DNA of 64,000 bases from Lachnospiraceae bacterium (GTDB lineage: Bacteria; Bacillota; Clostridia; Lachnospirales; Lachnospiraceae). Below, piece after piece: positions 54,710-63,905 of this stretch. How positions within the stretch are numbered: position 1 is the stretch's first letter; the number at the start of each line of letters is the position of its first letter. The stretch lies in assembly GCA_009777715.1 (NCBI GenBank), contig WRLH01000007.1, forward strand, positions 1 to 64,000, in the 5' to 3' direction. Both the position numbers and the translations under genes were made by a program. The notes below the pieces were generated by a model. The model saw nothing but the letters and a program-made list of their open reading frames with translations. It was not told the DNA's origin and made no database searches.

Positions 54710-54733
54710 GCCTTTTATTGGGCTTTGCTTTTT
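54708..54733 (+). terminator. Probable terminator of the phage-like pair
   Basis: AAGCC paired with GGCTT around a short loop, followed by TGCTTTTTG. Confidence 0.5.
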
Positions 54734-54781
54734 GCGTTGTGAGTAAAGCGCCCCTTGGTAGTTATGCTATGTTGTCAATGC

Positions 54782-55624
54782 TTAAAACAATTCATAAAGC
54801 AAACGGTCTAAGCCAAATCCGCTAAAATCGGTCATTGCCCCAAATACAAATCTTGACATGACATATGCCGAAACGGACAATGCCAAGGTGTAATAGGCAC
54901 AAAAATGCCAAACTGGGGGCTTCTCAAAATCACCTAGCCTTAAGAAACCGATGTATATTAAAACAAGCATTGCAGTAAATGCTGCAATCATTAAAATTAA
55001 TGACATGGCCGGGAGGAATAACGTGAAGATATAAGCCATTAGCATGAGTGCCGTGGCTGGAAGCAATGCGTATGCCAGCATATTGCAAACGCTGTAAAAT
55101 GAAGTTTTCTTTTTGCAGACAATCATCAATAGGTAAAGGAGTCCTGCAAAAATGAAAAAGCTGGCTACAAGTGATAAAAATATGCTAAGATTCATTTTAA
55201 ATATCACCCCGCCGCTTAAAATGTCGCTAAGTTTTATCCGCCCGGATATGAACCACATGCCGCTTGCGAGCGAATTAGCAGTTTTTAAAATATAATTAAA
55301 AAGCCCGAAAAATATTGATGCCGTGCTGATTAAGGCAGAAATTGGCACTAAAATCATCCACATTATGTCGGTCCGTTTTCCAGCGTCCGCAACTGTGTCG
55401 ATGACATTATTGGAAAAAATCCCTTTAGCTGCTGTGATTATTTCGTTTACATAAGGATTTTTTTGCAAATCGGCAGCTATTTTTGCCGCATTGGCCATGA
55501 CCGCCTGGGACTGTGGCAAGCCCTCGCTTCCCCCGCCTGCAGTCTGGCCCGCCTCATCATTAGCAGTTTTACAAGGGCAAACCTCATTTTCGCTTATCTC
55601 TTTCCCACAGTTCGTACAAAACAT
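54782..55624 (-). CDS. Zinc-ribbon YIP1-like membrane protein
   Basis: A 280-residue protein with an N-terminal zinc ribbon (MFCTNCGKEI, VCPC), a low-complexity linker, and five to six membrane helices (from about 95) of the YIP1-like type. The start at 55624 (MFCTNC) is preferred because GAGGAGGTG lies 5 nt upstream. Such proteins are common in Clostridia with unknown function. Confidence 0.75.
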   Translation of the reverse strand: MFCTNCGKEISENEVCPCKTANDEAGQTAGGGSEGLPQSQAVMANAAKIAADLQKNPYVNEIITAAKGIFSNNVIDTVADAGKRTDIMWMILVPISALISTASIFFGLFNYILKTANSLASGMWFISGRIKLSDILSGGVIFKMNLSIFLSLVASFFIFAGLLYLLMIVCKKKTSFYSVCNMLAYALLPATALMLMAYIFTLFLPAMSLILMIAAFTAMLVLIYIGFLRLGDFEKPPVWHFCAYYTLALSVSAYVMSRFVFGAMTDFSGFGLDRLLYELF

Positions 55625-55809
55625 ATCACACCTCCTCATGAAAGCAAATTACAACAACAATCCGCCAAATAAATGGGGATTGCCATCAAAAAATGCTGCA
55701 CATATTAGTTACAAATTTCGGCAAAAAACTACACCAATTTTATTTTAGCACAGGTCGCCTAAAATGTCAAAAAATGAGAAAGGCGAAAAGTTGAAGCGTA
55801 AACGCAAGC

Positions 55810-56649
55810 CTAACTCTTGGGAATCTGTCTTCCCTCATGGTTCATGCTATAATTTTCACGATAAACCAATTCCGAAATAGGAACAAATTCATATCCGGCA
55901 TCCTTTAATTTGGCAATCATTGCGTCAAGTGCCTGATGGGTGAACTTTGCCCCATTGTGCATTAAGATGATTGAGCCATTGCCCAGATTCTTATGCTCAC
56001 AAACGGTTTTTATGATTGAGTCAACGCCATAGTCTTTCCAGTCGAGGCTGTCAACGTCCCATTGTATTGTCAGATAGCCAGTTTTTGCCGCTGTTTTTAT
56101 GACATCATTGTCATAATCGCCGTAAGGCGGACGGAAGAGGTCCATTTCATAACCAGTCAGTTCTTTGACTTTTTCATGGACAATCATTATTTCTTCTTTA
56201 ATCTGCTCATTATTTAACCGGGACATATGTTTGTGGTTTTCGCTATGATTAGCCAAATCGTGTCCGGCAGCCAAAATAGCTTTTACATCATCAGGGTATT
56301 CCGACACCCAGCCCCCGGTCATGAAAAAAGTGACATTGATGTCATGTTTTTTCAGAATGTCAAGAATTGCTTGGGTATCTTCGTTACCCCAAGCCGCATC
56401 AAATGAAAGGGATAATTGATTTTTGTCAGTCTGGACGCAATAAATCGGCAAATCACGCCCCGATGAATTATTGCTTACCGTAATGCTCCGCCCGGTAACG
56501 GCAGTAATACTGCTTAACAAGGCGACAATCATCATTACTGCCATAGTCGCGCGGAAAGCAAGTTCTTTTATCCTCTGCTTTTGCTCTTCTGTTAAATTTT
56601 TCCGCCATTTAAGTATAGAAAATTTAATTTTTTGGATGTGCTTTTTCAT
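55810..56649 (-). CDS. Polysaccharide deacetylase, PdaB-like
   Basis: A 279-residue membrane-anchored protein (helix about 35-52). The NodB domain has SFDAAWGNEDT near 82 with the catalytic Asp pair, zinc histidines in NHSENHKHM near 135, RPPYGDYDN near 170, WDVDSLDW and ILMHNGAKFT near 235. PdaB-like enzymes modify peptidoglycan during sporulation. Monocistronic. Confidence 0.9.
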   Translation of the reverse strand: MKKHIQKIKFSILKWRKNLTEEQKQRIKELAFRATMAVMMIVALLSSITAVTGRSITVSNNSSGRDLPIYCVQTDKNQLSLSFDAAWGNEDTQAILDILKKHDINVTFFMTGGWVSEYPDDVKAILAAGHDLANHSENHKHMSRLNNEQIKEEIMIVHEKVKELTGYEMDLFRPPYGDYDNDVIKTAAKTGYLTIQWDVDSLDWKDYGVDSIIKTVCEHKNLGNGSIILMHNGAKFTHQALDAMIAKLKDAGYEFVPISELVYRENYSMNHEGRQIPKS

Positions 56650-56850
56650 CTAAACTCCATCCGCCGGCCAGCGGCGGCACAATAGTTATTGCTATAATAT
56701 ATGAAAGTCTTTGGCTAGTTATGAGGAAGAAAAGAGGTTACTGGCAAGGCATGGAGGGTTTGACATTTTCTTTAATCCTTGATACATTTAAGGCAGGATA
56801 GATTTTGAAAGTTGAACTCTTGAATAGGATAAATCCAAGGAACTCACTTT

Positions 56851-56890
56851 ACATTCATGCCGATATTATACACAATTTCGGCATGAATGT
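56851..56890. repeat. Inverted repeat, one arm duplicated elsewhere
   Basis: ACATTCATGCCGA and TCGGCATGAATGT form a perfect 13-bp stem with a 14-nt loop, just past the hicB stop. Nineteen bases of the right arm (AATTTCGGCATGAATGTAA, 56874-56892) recur exactly at 54047-54065. Confidence 0.75.
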
Positions 56891-56900
56891 AATATGCTTA

Positions 56901-57317
56901 TCATCTGCCAATAGAACCAACGTTAAGCTTTTCCCTTAGCGAGTCTTGCAATATCTGGGAAAAATTAACATCTTTTTCCAAAGCTAAGGCATTAAGCCAG
57001 GCTGGCAACGTAACAGTGCGGTTTACAGATTTATTTATTTGTGCCATCCGTATGGAAGGCATGAAGACTTCGACTAAAACAGCGCATTCATTGTCAGATA
57101 TAGCGATATCCTTTAACGAAGACGGAACTGGGATCTCTTCTCCGTCTTCTTCCAGCCCGTACATCACGCATCCAAGCAATTCCTTAGCCATCGTAAAAGC
57201 TTCCTGTTCCGTTTCGCCGTTAGTTGCCACGCAAAGGTCAGGAAAAATAACAGCGATTTCCTTGCCTTCTTCATATGTGAAAATTGCGGGATAATAATAA
57301 TTTTTCGGTTTTTCCAT
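56901..57317 (-). CDS. hicB: HicB antitoxin
   Basis: A 138-residue HicB: a partially degraded RNase H-like domain (YYYPAIFTYEEGKEIAVIFPDLCVATNGETEQEA) and a C-terminal DNA-binding part (RTVTLPAWLNALA). It neutralises HicA and represses the operon. It follows hicA by 18 bp. Confidence 0.92.
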   Translation of the reverse strand: MEKPKNYYYPAIFTYEEGKEIAVIFPDLCVATNGETEQEAFTMAKELLGCVMYGLEEDGEEIPVPSSLKDIAISDNECAVLVEVFMPSIRMAQINKSVNRTVTLPAWLNALALEKDVNFSQILQDSLREKLNVGSIGR

Positions 57318-57335
57318 AATTCTCCTTTTTATGGC

Positions 57336-57530
57336 TTAAAATTTTAGCCCTGATTGTTTTTCTATAATTTTCAGCGTTGGGAGCGGTATATCCTTGCTGG
57401 GATGCTTTACTGTCACCCTTCCCTTTTTGAGCTGATGTTTATACTGGTGATGGCTGCCTGTTGTATTTACATGATACCATCCGTCTGCTTCCAGTATTTT
57501 TATTATGTCCCTCGATGAGTATGACTTCAT
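57336..57530 (-). CDS. hicA: HicA mRNA interferase toxin
   Basis: A 64-residue double-stranded RNA-binding-fold toxin. The start MKSYSSRDIIKILEADGW and the catalytic histidine in NTTGSHHQYKH are canonical. The C-terminus has the usual IPLPTLKIIEKQSGL. The ATG at 57530 is taken because GGAGG lies 8 nt upstream; the reading frame is open further but without initiation signals. Confidence 0.93.
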   Translation of the reverse strand: MKSYSSRDIIKILEADGWYHVNTTGSHHQYKHQLKKGRVTVKHPSKDIPLPTLKIIEKQSGLKF

Positions 57531-57554
57531 ATTATCTTTCCTCCAGCTAAAGCT

Positions 57555-57583
57555 ATTGTAACAAATATAAAAATATTTGTCAA
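57555..57583 (-). promoter_or_regulatory. Promoter and operator of hicAB
   Basis: Minus strand TTGACA (57578-57583) and TACAAT (57555-57560), 17-bp spacer. The palindrome ACAAATA/TATTTGT fills the spacer (57561-57580) and is a likely HicB operator. Confidence 0.75.
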
Positions 57584-57721
57584 CATCTTTTTGCTTATGT
57601 GGCCAGACGGTGATACGACAACAAATAGCCCCAACCAAAAAGATTGACAAAGACAAAGGCGCGGCGGAAGCGCGGTGGAAAATAGACAATTGTGAGAAAC
57701 TTTTCCCAACGAAGTTAATGC

Positions 57722-58234
57722 TTATGAGGTAAGGTAACAACGATAATGTGATTTGTGTATGCCATTTGGATCGTCAACCTTATTATAAATAAAGTTGTTT
57801 TTTACCAGTATTTTCTTTGATGGAATATTGTCCTCATCAACCAAGGCGCACAAATAGTTTTTTTCAGTCATTACAAAGTAATAATCAATCGCTTTTTCTA
57901 TAATTTGGCTCATAAACCCTCTTCTTGCACAATCCTCATCAATGAAATAAGCGATTTCTGCCTCTCCTGCCAATTCTTCTTTCGGACCAAATCCGCATAT
58001 TCCGATGGATTTTCTTTCTTTTGTCCTGATTGCCATTATAAAAGGAACTTGCTCAGGATTTCTAACATCATAACCTGTAACAAAATAAGCTAAAAGGGGT
58101 TTAACTTGCTCCAAACTCATTTTCCAATCTTCCATCCATTTTGTAATAAATGGTTGGTTACAAACTCTATGGAAGTCTTCTGCATCATCTAAAATCAATT
58201 CGTCCGCTATTAGGTCTTTTGTTTCAAAAAACAT
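57722..58234 (-). CDS. GNAT family N-acetyltransferase
   Basis: A 170-residue acetyltransferase with MFFETKDLIADELIL at the start, IGICGFGP near 90, EAEIAYFIDEDCARRGFMSQIIEKAIDY, and NIPSKKILVKNNF near the C-terminus. The closest relatives by pattern are RimJ-like enzymes. GAGGTG 6 nt upstream supports the ATG at 58234. Acceptor unknown. Confidence 0.85.
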   Translation of the reverse strand: MFFETKDLIADELILDDAEDFHRVCNQPFITKWMEDWKMSLEQVKPLLAYFVTGYDVRNPEQVPFIMAIRTKERKSIGICGFGPKEELAGEAEIAYFIDEDCARRGFMSQIIEKAIDYYFVMTEKNYLCALVDEDNIPSKKILVKNNFIYNKVDDPNGIHKSHYRCYLTS

Positions 58235-58292
58235 TATTCGCACCTCATCATACATAATATAAATTTCATTTACGTTCGCCAATAATCGGGCG

Positions 58293-58609
58293 TTACCTTC
58301 CCCCTCTATCACGGCTCTTTTGCTTATTCTGCTGCCGTTGCTGCCGTGCCAATTCTTGAGCCTGCTCCTGTTCCTGTTCCTGTTTTTTCAAACCCAATAC
58401 ACTTGTAACAACTTCCTTTATCTTTTCGGGAGCGTAATTAAAAGTTCCACTTGATTTCCTTGTCAACGACAGGGATATAAACAACGTGTAAATGATAGTG
58501 ATATACGTCCTTACCCAACTCGTCAGAAAGGGTCTGATTTCGCTCATCGGCGTGCATCACGGCGAATAAGATATAATTTTCCCCACCGACTTGTTTTATA
58601 GCAAATTCA
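58293..58609 (-). pseudogene. Truncated mobilization/plasmid-recombination (Pre/Mob) gene
   Basis: A reading frame at 58438-58609 contains MHADERNQTLSDELGKDVYH followed by LHVVYIPVV and KEIKWNF, the pattern of the Pre/Mob relaxase family around its metal-binding histidines. The N-terminal part is absent: the frame runs straight into the terminal CRISPR repeat at 58610. At its 3' end it stops, and a second frame (58293-58450) continues with a Gln-rich coiled coil. So the gene is a 5'-truncated, probably frameshifted remnant of a mobile element. Confidence 0.6.
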
Positions 58610-61414
58610 TATTTGGTAGCATTCAAATCAACATGGCTCTAAAACTCAGGATAGCAATCATAATGGCCGCAATGGGTTTTGGTAGCATTCAAATCAACAT
58701 GGCTCTAAAACCTTTTGGATGTTTCCGCGTACCGCCCCAAGGTTTTGGCAGCATTCAAATCAACATGGCTCTAAAACCGAACCGCATTGATGTTCGCGCC
58801 CGCCTTGGTTTTGGCAGCATTCAAATCAACATGGCTCTAAAACCCTGCAAGCCACTAATCGTCATCTTGCCTTGTTTTGGTAGCATTCAAATCAACATGG
58901 CTCTAAAACCATTCGCGGATGTATTTTTTCGCGTCCGCCGTTTTGGTAGCATTCAAATCAACATGGCTCTAAAACGCCTATGCTGTCGAGGCGCTCTTTT
59001 AGGTCGTTTTGGTAGCATTCAAATCAACATGGCTCTAAAACAAAGTCAAGTACATAAAATCAGACGGTCATGTTTTGGTAGCATTCAAATCAACATGGCT
59101 CTAAAACCTATTGTTTTATCAATTGTTGCTAAGTGTAGTTTTGGTAGCATTCAAATCAACATGGCTCTAAAACCTTCCCGCCGAAGCACAAGAAGCGGTA
59201 CTCGTTTTGGTAGCATTCAAATCAACATGGCTCTAAAACTCATGAGGGAGCTTGCGACAATCAAGGCCGGTTTTGGTAGCATTCAAATCAACATGGCTCT
59301 AAAACAATCGATGATGGATTCCTTATCTTCGGGGGGTTTTGGTAGCATTCAAATCAACATGGCTCTAAAACTTGGGCGGGTTTGACGGGCTCATCTACGC
59401 CGTTTTGGTAGCATTCAAATCAACATGGCTCTAAAACATGGGCAACGACCTTGAAATGGGCATCGAGGTTTTGGTAGCATTCAAATCAACATGGCTCTAA
59501 AACATCCCGCCGCCGCGCTTTCGTCGATTGAAGTTTTGGTAGCATTCAAATCAACATGGCTCTAAAACTGGGATTGCACTTTTTGGAATTGGCCGACAGT
59601 TTTGGTAGCATTCAAATCAACATGGCTCTAAAACTATCATTTTCCTTCACTCGCTAGCCGTATCGTTTTGGTAGCATTCAAATCAACATGGCTCTAAAAC
59701 GGTGGATCAGAGTAAATTAAGTCGTACATTGTTTTGGTAGCATTCAAATCAACATGGCTCTAAAACTGTCAAGTCTGCCCAATTCCCACAATAGTTGTTT
59801 TGGCAGCATTCAAATCAACATGGCTCTAAAACCTCATCAAGGCTTAGCAGGAACACCTTGTCGTTTTGGCAGCATTCAAATCAACATGGCTCTAAAACAG
59901 TAGACAATGAAACAAGCAAGATGATGGGGTTTTGGCAGCATTCAAATCAACATGGCTCTAAAACTGGGTGACGGGGTTAAAGGCGGAGCATGAAGTTTTG
60001 GCAGCATTCAAATCAACATGGCTCTAAAACCATTACCCCCACCGGCCGCGATGAACATTTGTTTTGGCAGCATTCAAATCAACATGGCTCTAAAACATTC
60101 TGACATTGCCCCTGTTGTCAATAAAGGTTTTGGTAGCATTCAAATCAACATGGCTCTAAAACAGCGAATGGACGGACATCCGTAATGACTCCGTTTTGGC
60201 AGCATTCAAATCAACATGGCTCTAAAACCTGGGAAGCTAATCATGGACGTGTTATTAGGTTTTGGCAGCATTCAAATCAACATGGCTCTAAAACTTCTTC
60301 CAAGCTTAGCAGAAAAACCTTATCGTTTTGGCAGCATTCAAATCAACATGGCTCTAAAACATTGCGGCGGCGTGTCATCAATTTTGTGTAGTTTTGGTAG
60401 CATTCAAATCAACATGGCTCTAAAACTACCCGTTGCTGATTGACGATATGGACAAGGTTTTGGTAGCATTCAAATCAACATGGCTCTAAAACGCTGAAAG
60501 TTCCTTTAGTTTCTGTATCGCCGTTTTGGTAGCATTCAAATCAACATGGCTCTAAAACCTTCCTGACGTTTTCGTGATTCAATAAATAGTTTTGGTAGCA
60601 TTCAAATCAACATGGCTCTAAAACGCCACAAAAAGAAAAGAAAGCAGTTCGAAAGTTTTGGTAGCATTCAAATCAACATGGCTCTAAAACCGCAACTTAG
60701 ATTGGCTGTTTTACGCCGATGTTTTGGTAGCATTCAAATCAACATGGCTCTAAAACTTGCTTGAATATGCCCGGGCCTGGTGATGCGTTTTGGTAGCATT
60801 CAAATCAACATGGCTCTAAAACCTTGCCGAGGTGCTTTACTGGCGGATAAAGTTTTGGTAGCATTCAAATCAACATGGCTCTAAAACGGCATATTTGCAT
60901 GGATTGCAATGTTCCTGGTTTTGGTAGCATTCAAATCAACATGGCTCTAAAACAGTTCGGTGTATTCTAGTGCCTCGCGGACAGTTTTGGTAGCATTCAA
61001 ATCAACATGGCTCTAAAACCCCATTCCAATGTAATCTCGTCCGCATGGCGTTTTGGTAGCATTCAAATCAACATGGCTCTAAAACTATTCCCATTTAATT
61101 TCCTCGCATGACATCGTTTTGGTAGCATTCAAATCAACATGGCTCTAAAACTATCATAGATTATATTGCGATTATAAATTTGTTTTGGTAGCATTCAAAT
61201 CAACATGGCTCTAAAACATATGGTATACTTGTATTATCAAGAAACATGTTTTGGTAGCATTCAAATCAACATGGCTCTAAAACTTGTTGTTGTCCCTTAT
61301 CATCATCTTTTACGTTTTGGTAGCATTCAAATCAACATGGCTCTAAAACCTAACTCAAAACCATCTGCAAAGTTCATAGTTTTGGTAGCATTCAAATCAA
61401 CATGGCTCTAAAAC
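58610..61414 (-). CRISPR. Type II-A CRISPR array, 43 repeats and 42 spacers
   Basis: Forty-three 36-bp repeats. On the plus strand they start GTTTTGG and end CTCTAAAAC; in the crRNA sense (minus strand) GTTTTAGAGCC at the 5' end. Spacers are 29-30 bp, giving a 66-bp period. Orientation follows the tracrRNA pairing, so the leader is on the high-coordinate side next to csn2 and the oldest repeat is at 58610, where the first two bases are mutated (TA for GT). Ten repeats (numbers 3, 4, 19-23 and 25-27 from the left) carry GGCAGC instead of GGTAGC on the plus strand. Spacers 59833-59862 and 60295-60324 match at about 23 of 30 positions. Confidence 0.98.
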
Positions 61415-61534
61415 CTCGCGTAATACTCATTGCGATATTTTTTGCTTCCACTTAGGCTGGCGAAGCCCTTTAGATTCAAATGCTACTTTATTTAATTTTC
61501 AATGTACAAAATCAGCAATTATATACATAACTAA
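61415..61534 (-). promoter_or_regulatory. CRISPR leader
   Basis: Immediately beyond the newest repeat, in the minus sense, the leader ends in ATTACGCGAG, like the terminal bases of other type II-A leaders. A TATAAT lies at 61518-61523 without a clear -35. A short hairpin (GGCT/AGCC, 61455-61467) and a 14-nt stretch (61473-61486) that could pair with the crRNA repeat are inside. Confidence 0.6.
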
Positions 61535-61847
61535 CAGTAACTCCAGACCTGCGGTCTGTCGTTGACTAAACACCATAAAGGACATGGTGGGTGAAAACAA
61601 ATGCCCCTCGACTGCTTGAGTCGTTTGCAGTCGTTTGTGGTCGCTTGCTTTTCTGCTGGTTATTCATTATACCATGATTTCTAACGAAATCATGACCCCA
61701 CCGGGGGATGCGCACTAAAACTGCGCTGGTATAATGTCTTAGTGACATTATACCATAAATCCACACGCACGAGCCAATTAAATCCTTCCAAGGGAAAATG
61801 CGAAGCATTTTTATAAGTCGATACGTCAGTATCGACATTATACCATA
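61535..61847 (+). repeat. Composite hairpin-module repeat, copy D (full length)
   Basis: Nearly full-length inverted counterpart of copy A. In order it has CAGACC/GGTCTG, CACCAT/ATGGTG, a degenerate CGACTGC module, CATGATTTC/GAAATCATG, GCGCA/TGCGC, GGTATAATGTC/GACATTATACC, AAAATGC/GCATTTT and GTCGATAC/GTATCGAC. It fills the gap between the leader and csn2, and its last bases form the csn2 stop codon. Confidence 0.85.
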
Positions 61848-62512
61848 ATATTAGGCAAAAGTACATAGTCTTCGTCCATAATTATTTGATTTATTTTCGC
61901 TTCAAAAGGGGCATTGTCGAGCATTAACACTGATATATTAAGTAACTCAACTTGCTCTGCCAAAGCTTCTACCTCGCTGCGGCTTAAATATGTGCTAAGA
62001 TTGACAAAAACCAGCAATTTCTTTTTTGCCAAATATTTAAAGACACGCAGAATATCCAAAGCCCTTTCAAAAATAGTTGATGACTCGACATGAATACGCA
62101 TATTCATTGCCTTAAAAAAGCTGTTAATCTCAACTTTGTCACTTTCTAAATCCAGCTCAAAATGCAAAAACTCTTTATTTATCAAGTTCATTGCCATATT
62201 GATTGCATCCTCAATCTCCATTTTGATTTCTGGCTCAAGGGATATTTGCTGTTCTAAGTCTTTGTATAAAAGCTTAAGAACCGACACCGAATTGATATCA
62301 TACCCCAGCATATCAGTAAGCACCAACAGCTCATCTTTTTTTAATTGCTTATAATCATCGTCAAATAATTTCAACTCTTTCGTTTCTTCAGTATATTGAT
62401 ATAAATTTTGAATCAGCTTTGCAAAAACAGTTCTGCTTTGAATAACAAAACTTGTCATGCCAAAAACCCGGATTGGTTTGTCCAGCATTTCAAAATTCAG
62501 GCTCCATCCCAT
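61838..62512 (-). CDS. csn2: CRISPR adaptation protein Csn2
   Basis: A 224-residue Csn2, the ring-forming protein that binds DNA ends during spacer acquisition and defines subtype II-A. Typical features are the N-terminal [24 protein letters not shown], the long central helices and a C-terminal [27 protein letters not shown] 8 nt upstream supports the start, which overlaps cas2 by 23 bp. The last codons (ATG GTA TAA) are made by composite repeat copy D, so the extreme C-terminus may differ from the ancestral one. Confidence 0.92.
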   Translation of the reverse strand: MGWSLNFEMLDKPIRVFGMTSFVIQSRTVFAKLIQNLYQYTEETKELKLFDDDYKQLKKDELLVLTDMLGYDINSVSVLKLLYKDLEQQISLEPEIKMEIEDAINMAMNLINKEFLHFELDLESDKVEINSFFKAMNMRIHVESSTIFERALDILRVFKYLAKKKLLVFVNLSTYLSRSEVEALAEQVELLNISVLMLDNAPFEAKINQIIMDEDYVLLPNIMV

Positions 62513-62846
62513 CTAACGTATCACCTCCAAGGAAAACAATTCTTGCATCCGAATTTTGCACGCTCGTGTTTTTTTCACCAATTAGGTAAACCATGCGTGC
62601 GTATTGTTTTTCAGTTACTTTCAAAATACTTACCTTACCATTTTTAGGCTGATTTTTTTCCAGCCTTAATAACATCGCTTGCGTTGCTGTATCATTTATG
62701 ATTAGCTTTGTGTAAACTGAATATTGGTGCATAAGAAAACCTTCACTTATCAAAAACTTACGGAACTTTCGATACTCCCGCTTGTCTTCGATAGTTTTGG
62801 TGGGCATATCAAACATTAAAAGCAATCTCATAAAACGATAACTCAT
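62490..62846 (-). CDS. cas2: CRISPR-associated Cas2
   Basis: A 118-residue Cas2 with [14 protein letters not shown] at the N-terminus, including the conserved Asp after the first strand, [18 protein letters not shown] and the C-terminal strand region. It forms the integrase complex with Cas1. It overlaps cas1 by 4 bp and csn2 by 23 bp. Confidence 0.95.
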   Translation of the reverse strand: MSYRFMRLLLMFDMPTKTIEDKREYRKFRKFLISEGFLMHQYSVYTKLIINDTATQAMLLRLEKNQPKNGKVSILKVTEKQYARMVYLIGEKNTSVQNSDARIVFLGGDTLDGMEPEF

Positions 62847-63718
62847 AGGCTTTCCAAAATAAATACTGGCATATCGGAGGCTGTATCGTGCATAAAGTCC
62901 AAGGACTGCTTGGTGTAATGCTGCACAATATTGGTCAGATACATTTTTGCGCCGCCATAGTGATAGGTTCTATTAAACATCTCGTATAAGCGCCGTTTAA
63001 TAAACGGTATCTCTTTAGTTCTATTTTCATAAACAATTATATCAGCCACAACCCGGAAAGGCTCCATCAAATCACTTGCCAAATTAAAAGGATTGAACTG
63101 ATTTGCATGGTTGATCCCGATTTGGGTTAAACACCCGCATTTTACTATTTCCCGTGCAAACATGGACATTAAAAGCGTATATCCATAGTCCAATCCGGCA
63201 TTGATATCATTTATTATGTCACGCGAAAAGCTGTTGCCATAAAGGGTGTTAAAAAATATTCTCGCCGAATGCCCTTCTCTGTTGCTCAAGTCATTATCCT
63301 TAATTTCTTCTGAAAATTTTGATAATGTCTCCGCCTTTTCGGTAAAGTGATGATATTTTAGGAACAGGCTTTGGTTGAATATTTTTTGCTGTAAAATTTC
63401 TTTCCATGCTTTATTTTTTTGACCGTCGCTCCATTCTATCTGTTTTTGAATTTGCAAAGATGAGTCATGCTTTCCATAATATGGTATCAGCTGTGCGGCT
63501 GGCAACCGCTTTGGATCACAAAAAATAACCGCGACATTATTTTCCGAAAGTTTGCTGATCAGGGCTGTTGTTATGGCAATATCCGTTGTTTCCATAATCA
63601 GTAAATCGATTTCCGAAATGGGAACTGTTTCGGTGTGCGACTCTGATTTATAAATCAAGTTATTGTTTTTGTAAGACAACTTGCTGTGATTGTTTACAAT
63701 TACAGCTCTAAATGCCAT
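62843..63718 (-). CDS. cas1: CRISPR-associated Cas1 integrase
   Basis: A 291-residue type II Cas1: N-terminal beta domain ([38 protein letters not shown]) and C-terminal helical domain with the catalytic-site regions [14 protein letters not shown] near 147 and [21 protein letters not shown] near 210. The start at 63718 has GAGGTG 6 nt upstream; starting at 63757 would run into the tracrRNA promoter. Confidence 0.95.
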   Translation of the reverse strand: MAFRAVIVNNHSKLSYKNNNLIYKSESHTETVPISEIDLLIMETTDIAITTALISKLSENNVAVIFCDPKRLPAAQLIPYYGKHDSSLQIQKQIEWSDGQKNKAWKEILQQKIFNQSLFLKYHHFTEKAETLSKFSEEIKDNDLSNREGHSARIFFNTLYGNSFSRDIINDINAGLDYGYTLLMSMFAREIVKCGCLTQIGINHANQFNPFNLASDLMEPFRVVADIIVYENRTKEIPFIKRRLYEMFNRTYHYGGAKMYLTNIVQHYTKQSLDFMHDTASDMPVFILESL

Positions 63719-63750
63719 GTTGCACCTCGCCGATCTTTTTAATTTTCCCC

Positions 63751-63779
63751 TTGACAATCCTTTGTAAAAATAGTATTAT
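63751..63779 (+). promoter_or_regulatory. tracrRNA promoter
   Basis: Perfect TTGACA (63751-63756) and TATTAT (63774-63779) with a 17-bp spacer, placing transcription start near 63786. Confidence 0.9.
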
Positions 63780-63785
63780 TTAATC

Positions 63786-63878
63786 GTTGGAAGCATTCAA
63801 ATCAACATGGCGAAGTTAAAATAAGCAAATGCGTACCCAATTCTTTTAAGAATAAGAGCGTTCATCGCTCTTTTTTTT
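63786..63878 (+). ncRNA. tracrRNA
   Basis: The anti-repeat AGCATTCAAATCAACATGGC (63792-63811) is perfectly complementary to 20 nt of the crRNA repeat. GAAGTTAAAATAAG follows, as in the S. pyogenes tracrRNA nexus region, then a small hairpin (ATTCTT/AAGAAT) and the terminator hairpin AAGAGCG/CGCTCTT with a T-run (63854-63878). It is transcribed opposite to the cas genes, between cas1 and cas9. Confidence 0.93.
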
Positions 63879-63905
63879 ATGCAGCGCGTCATTATGGGGC
63901 TGCCG

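Noticed and set aside
58591-59385. Long open frame encoding a repeating FGSIQINMALK peptide
   Set aside because: It is a translation of the CRISPR repeats; the 66-bp period keeps the frame open. Similar frames at 60185-60443 and 61205-61411 have the same cause.
61566-61838. 90-codon open frame on the minus strand
   Set aside because: It lies wholly inside composite repeat copy D; the hairpin structure explains it and no ribosome binding site is evident.
63719-63757. Upstream start for cas1 at 63757
   Set aside because: It would overlap the tracrRNA -35 box and has no ribosome binding site, while 63718 has GAGGTG at good spacing.
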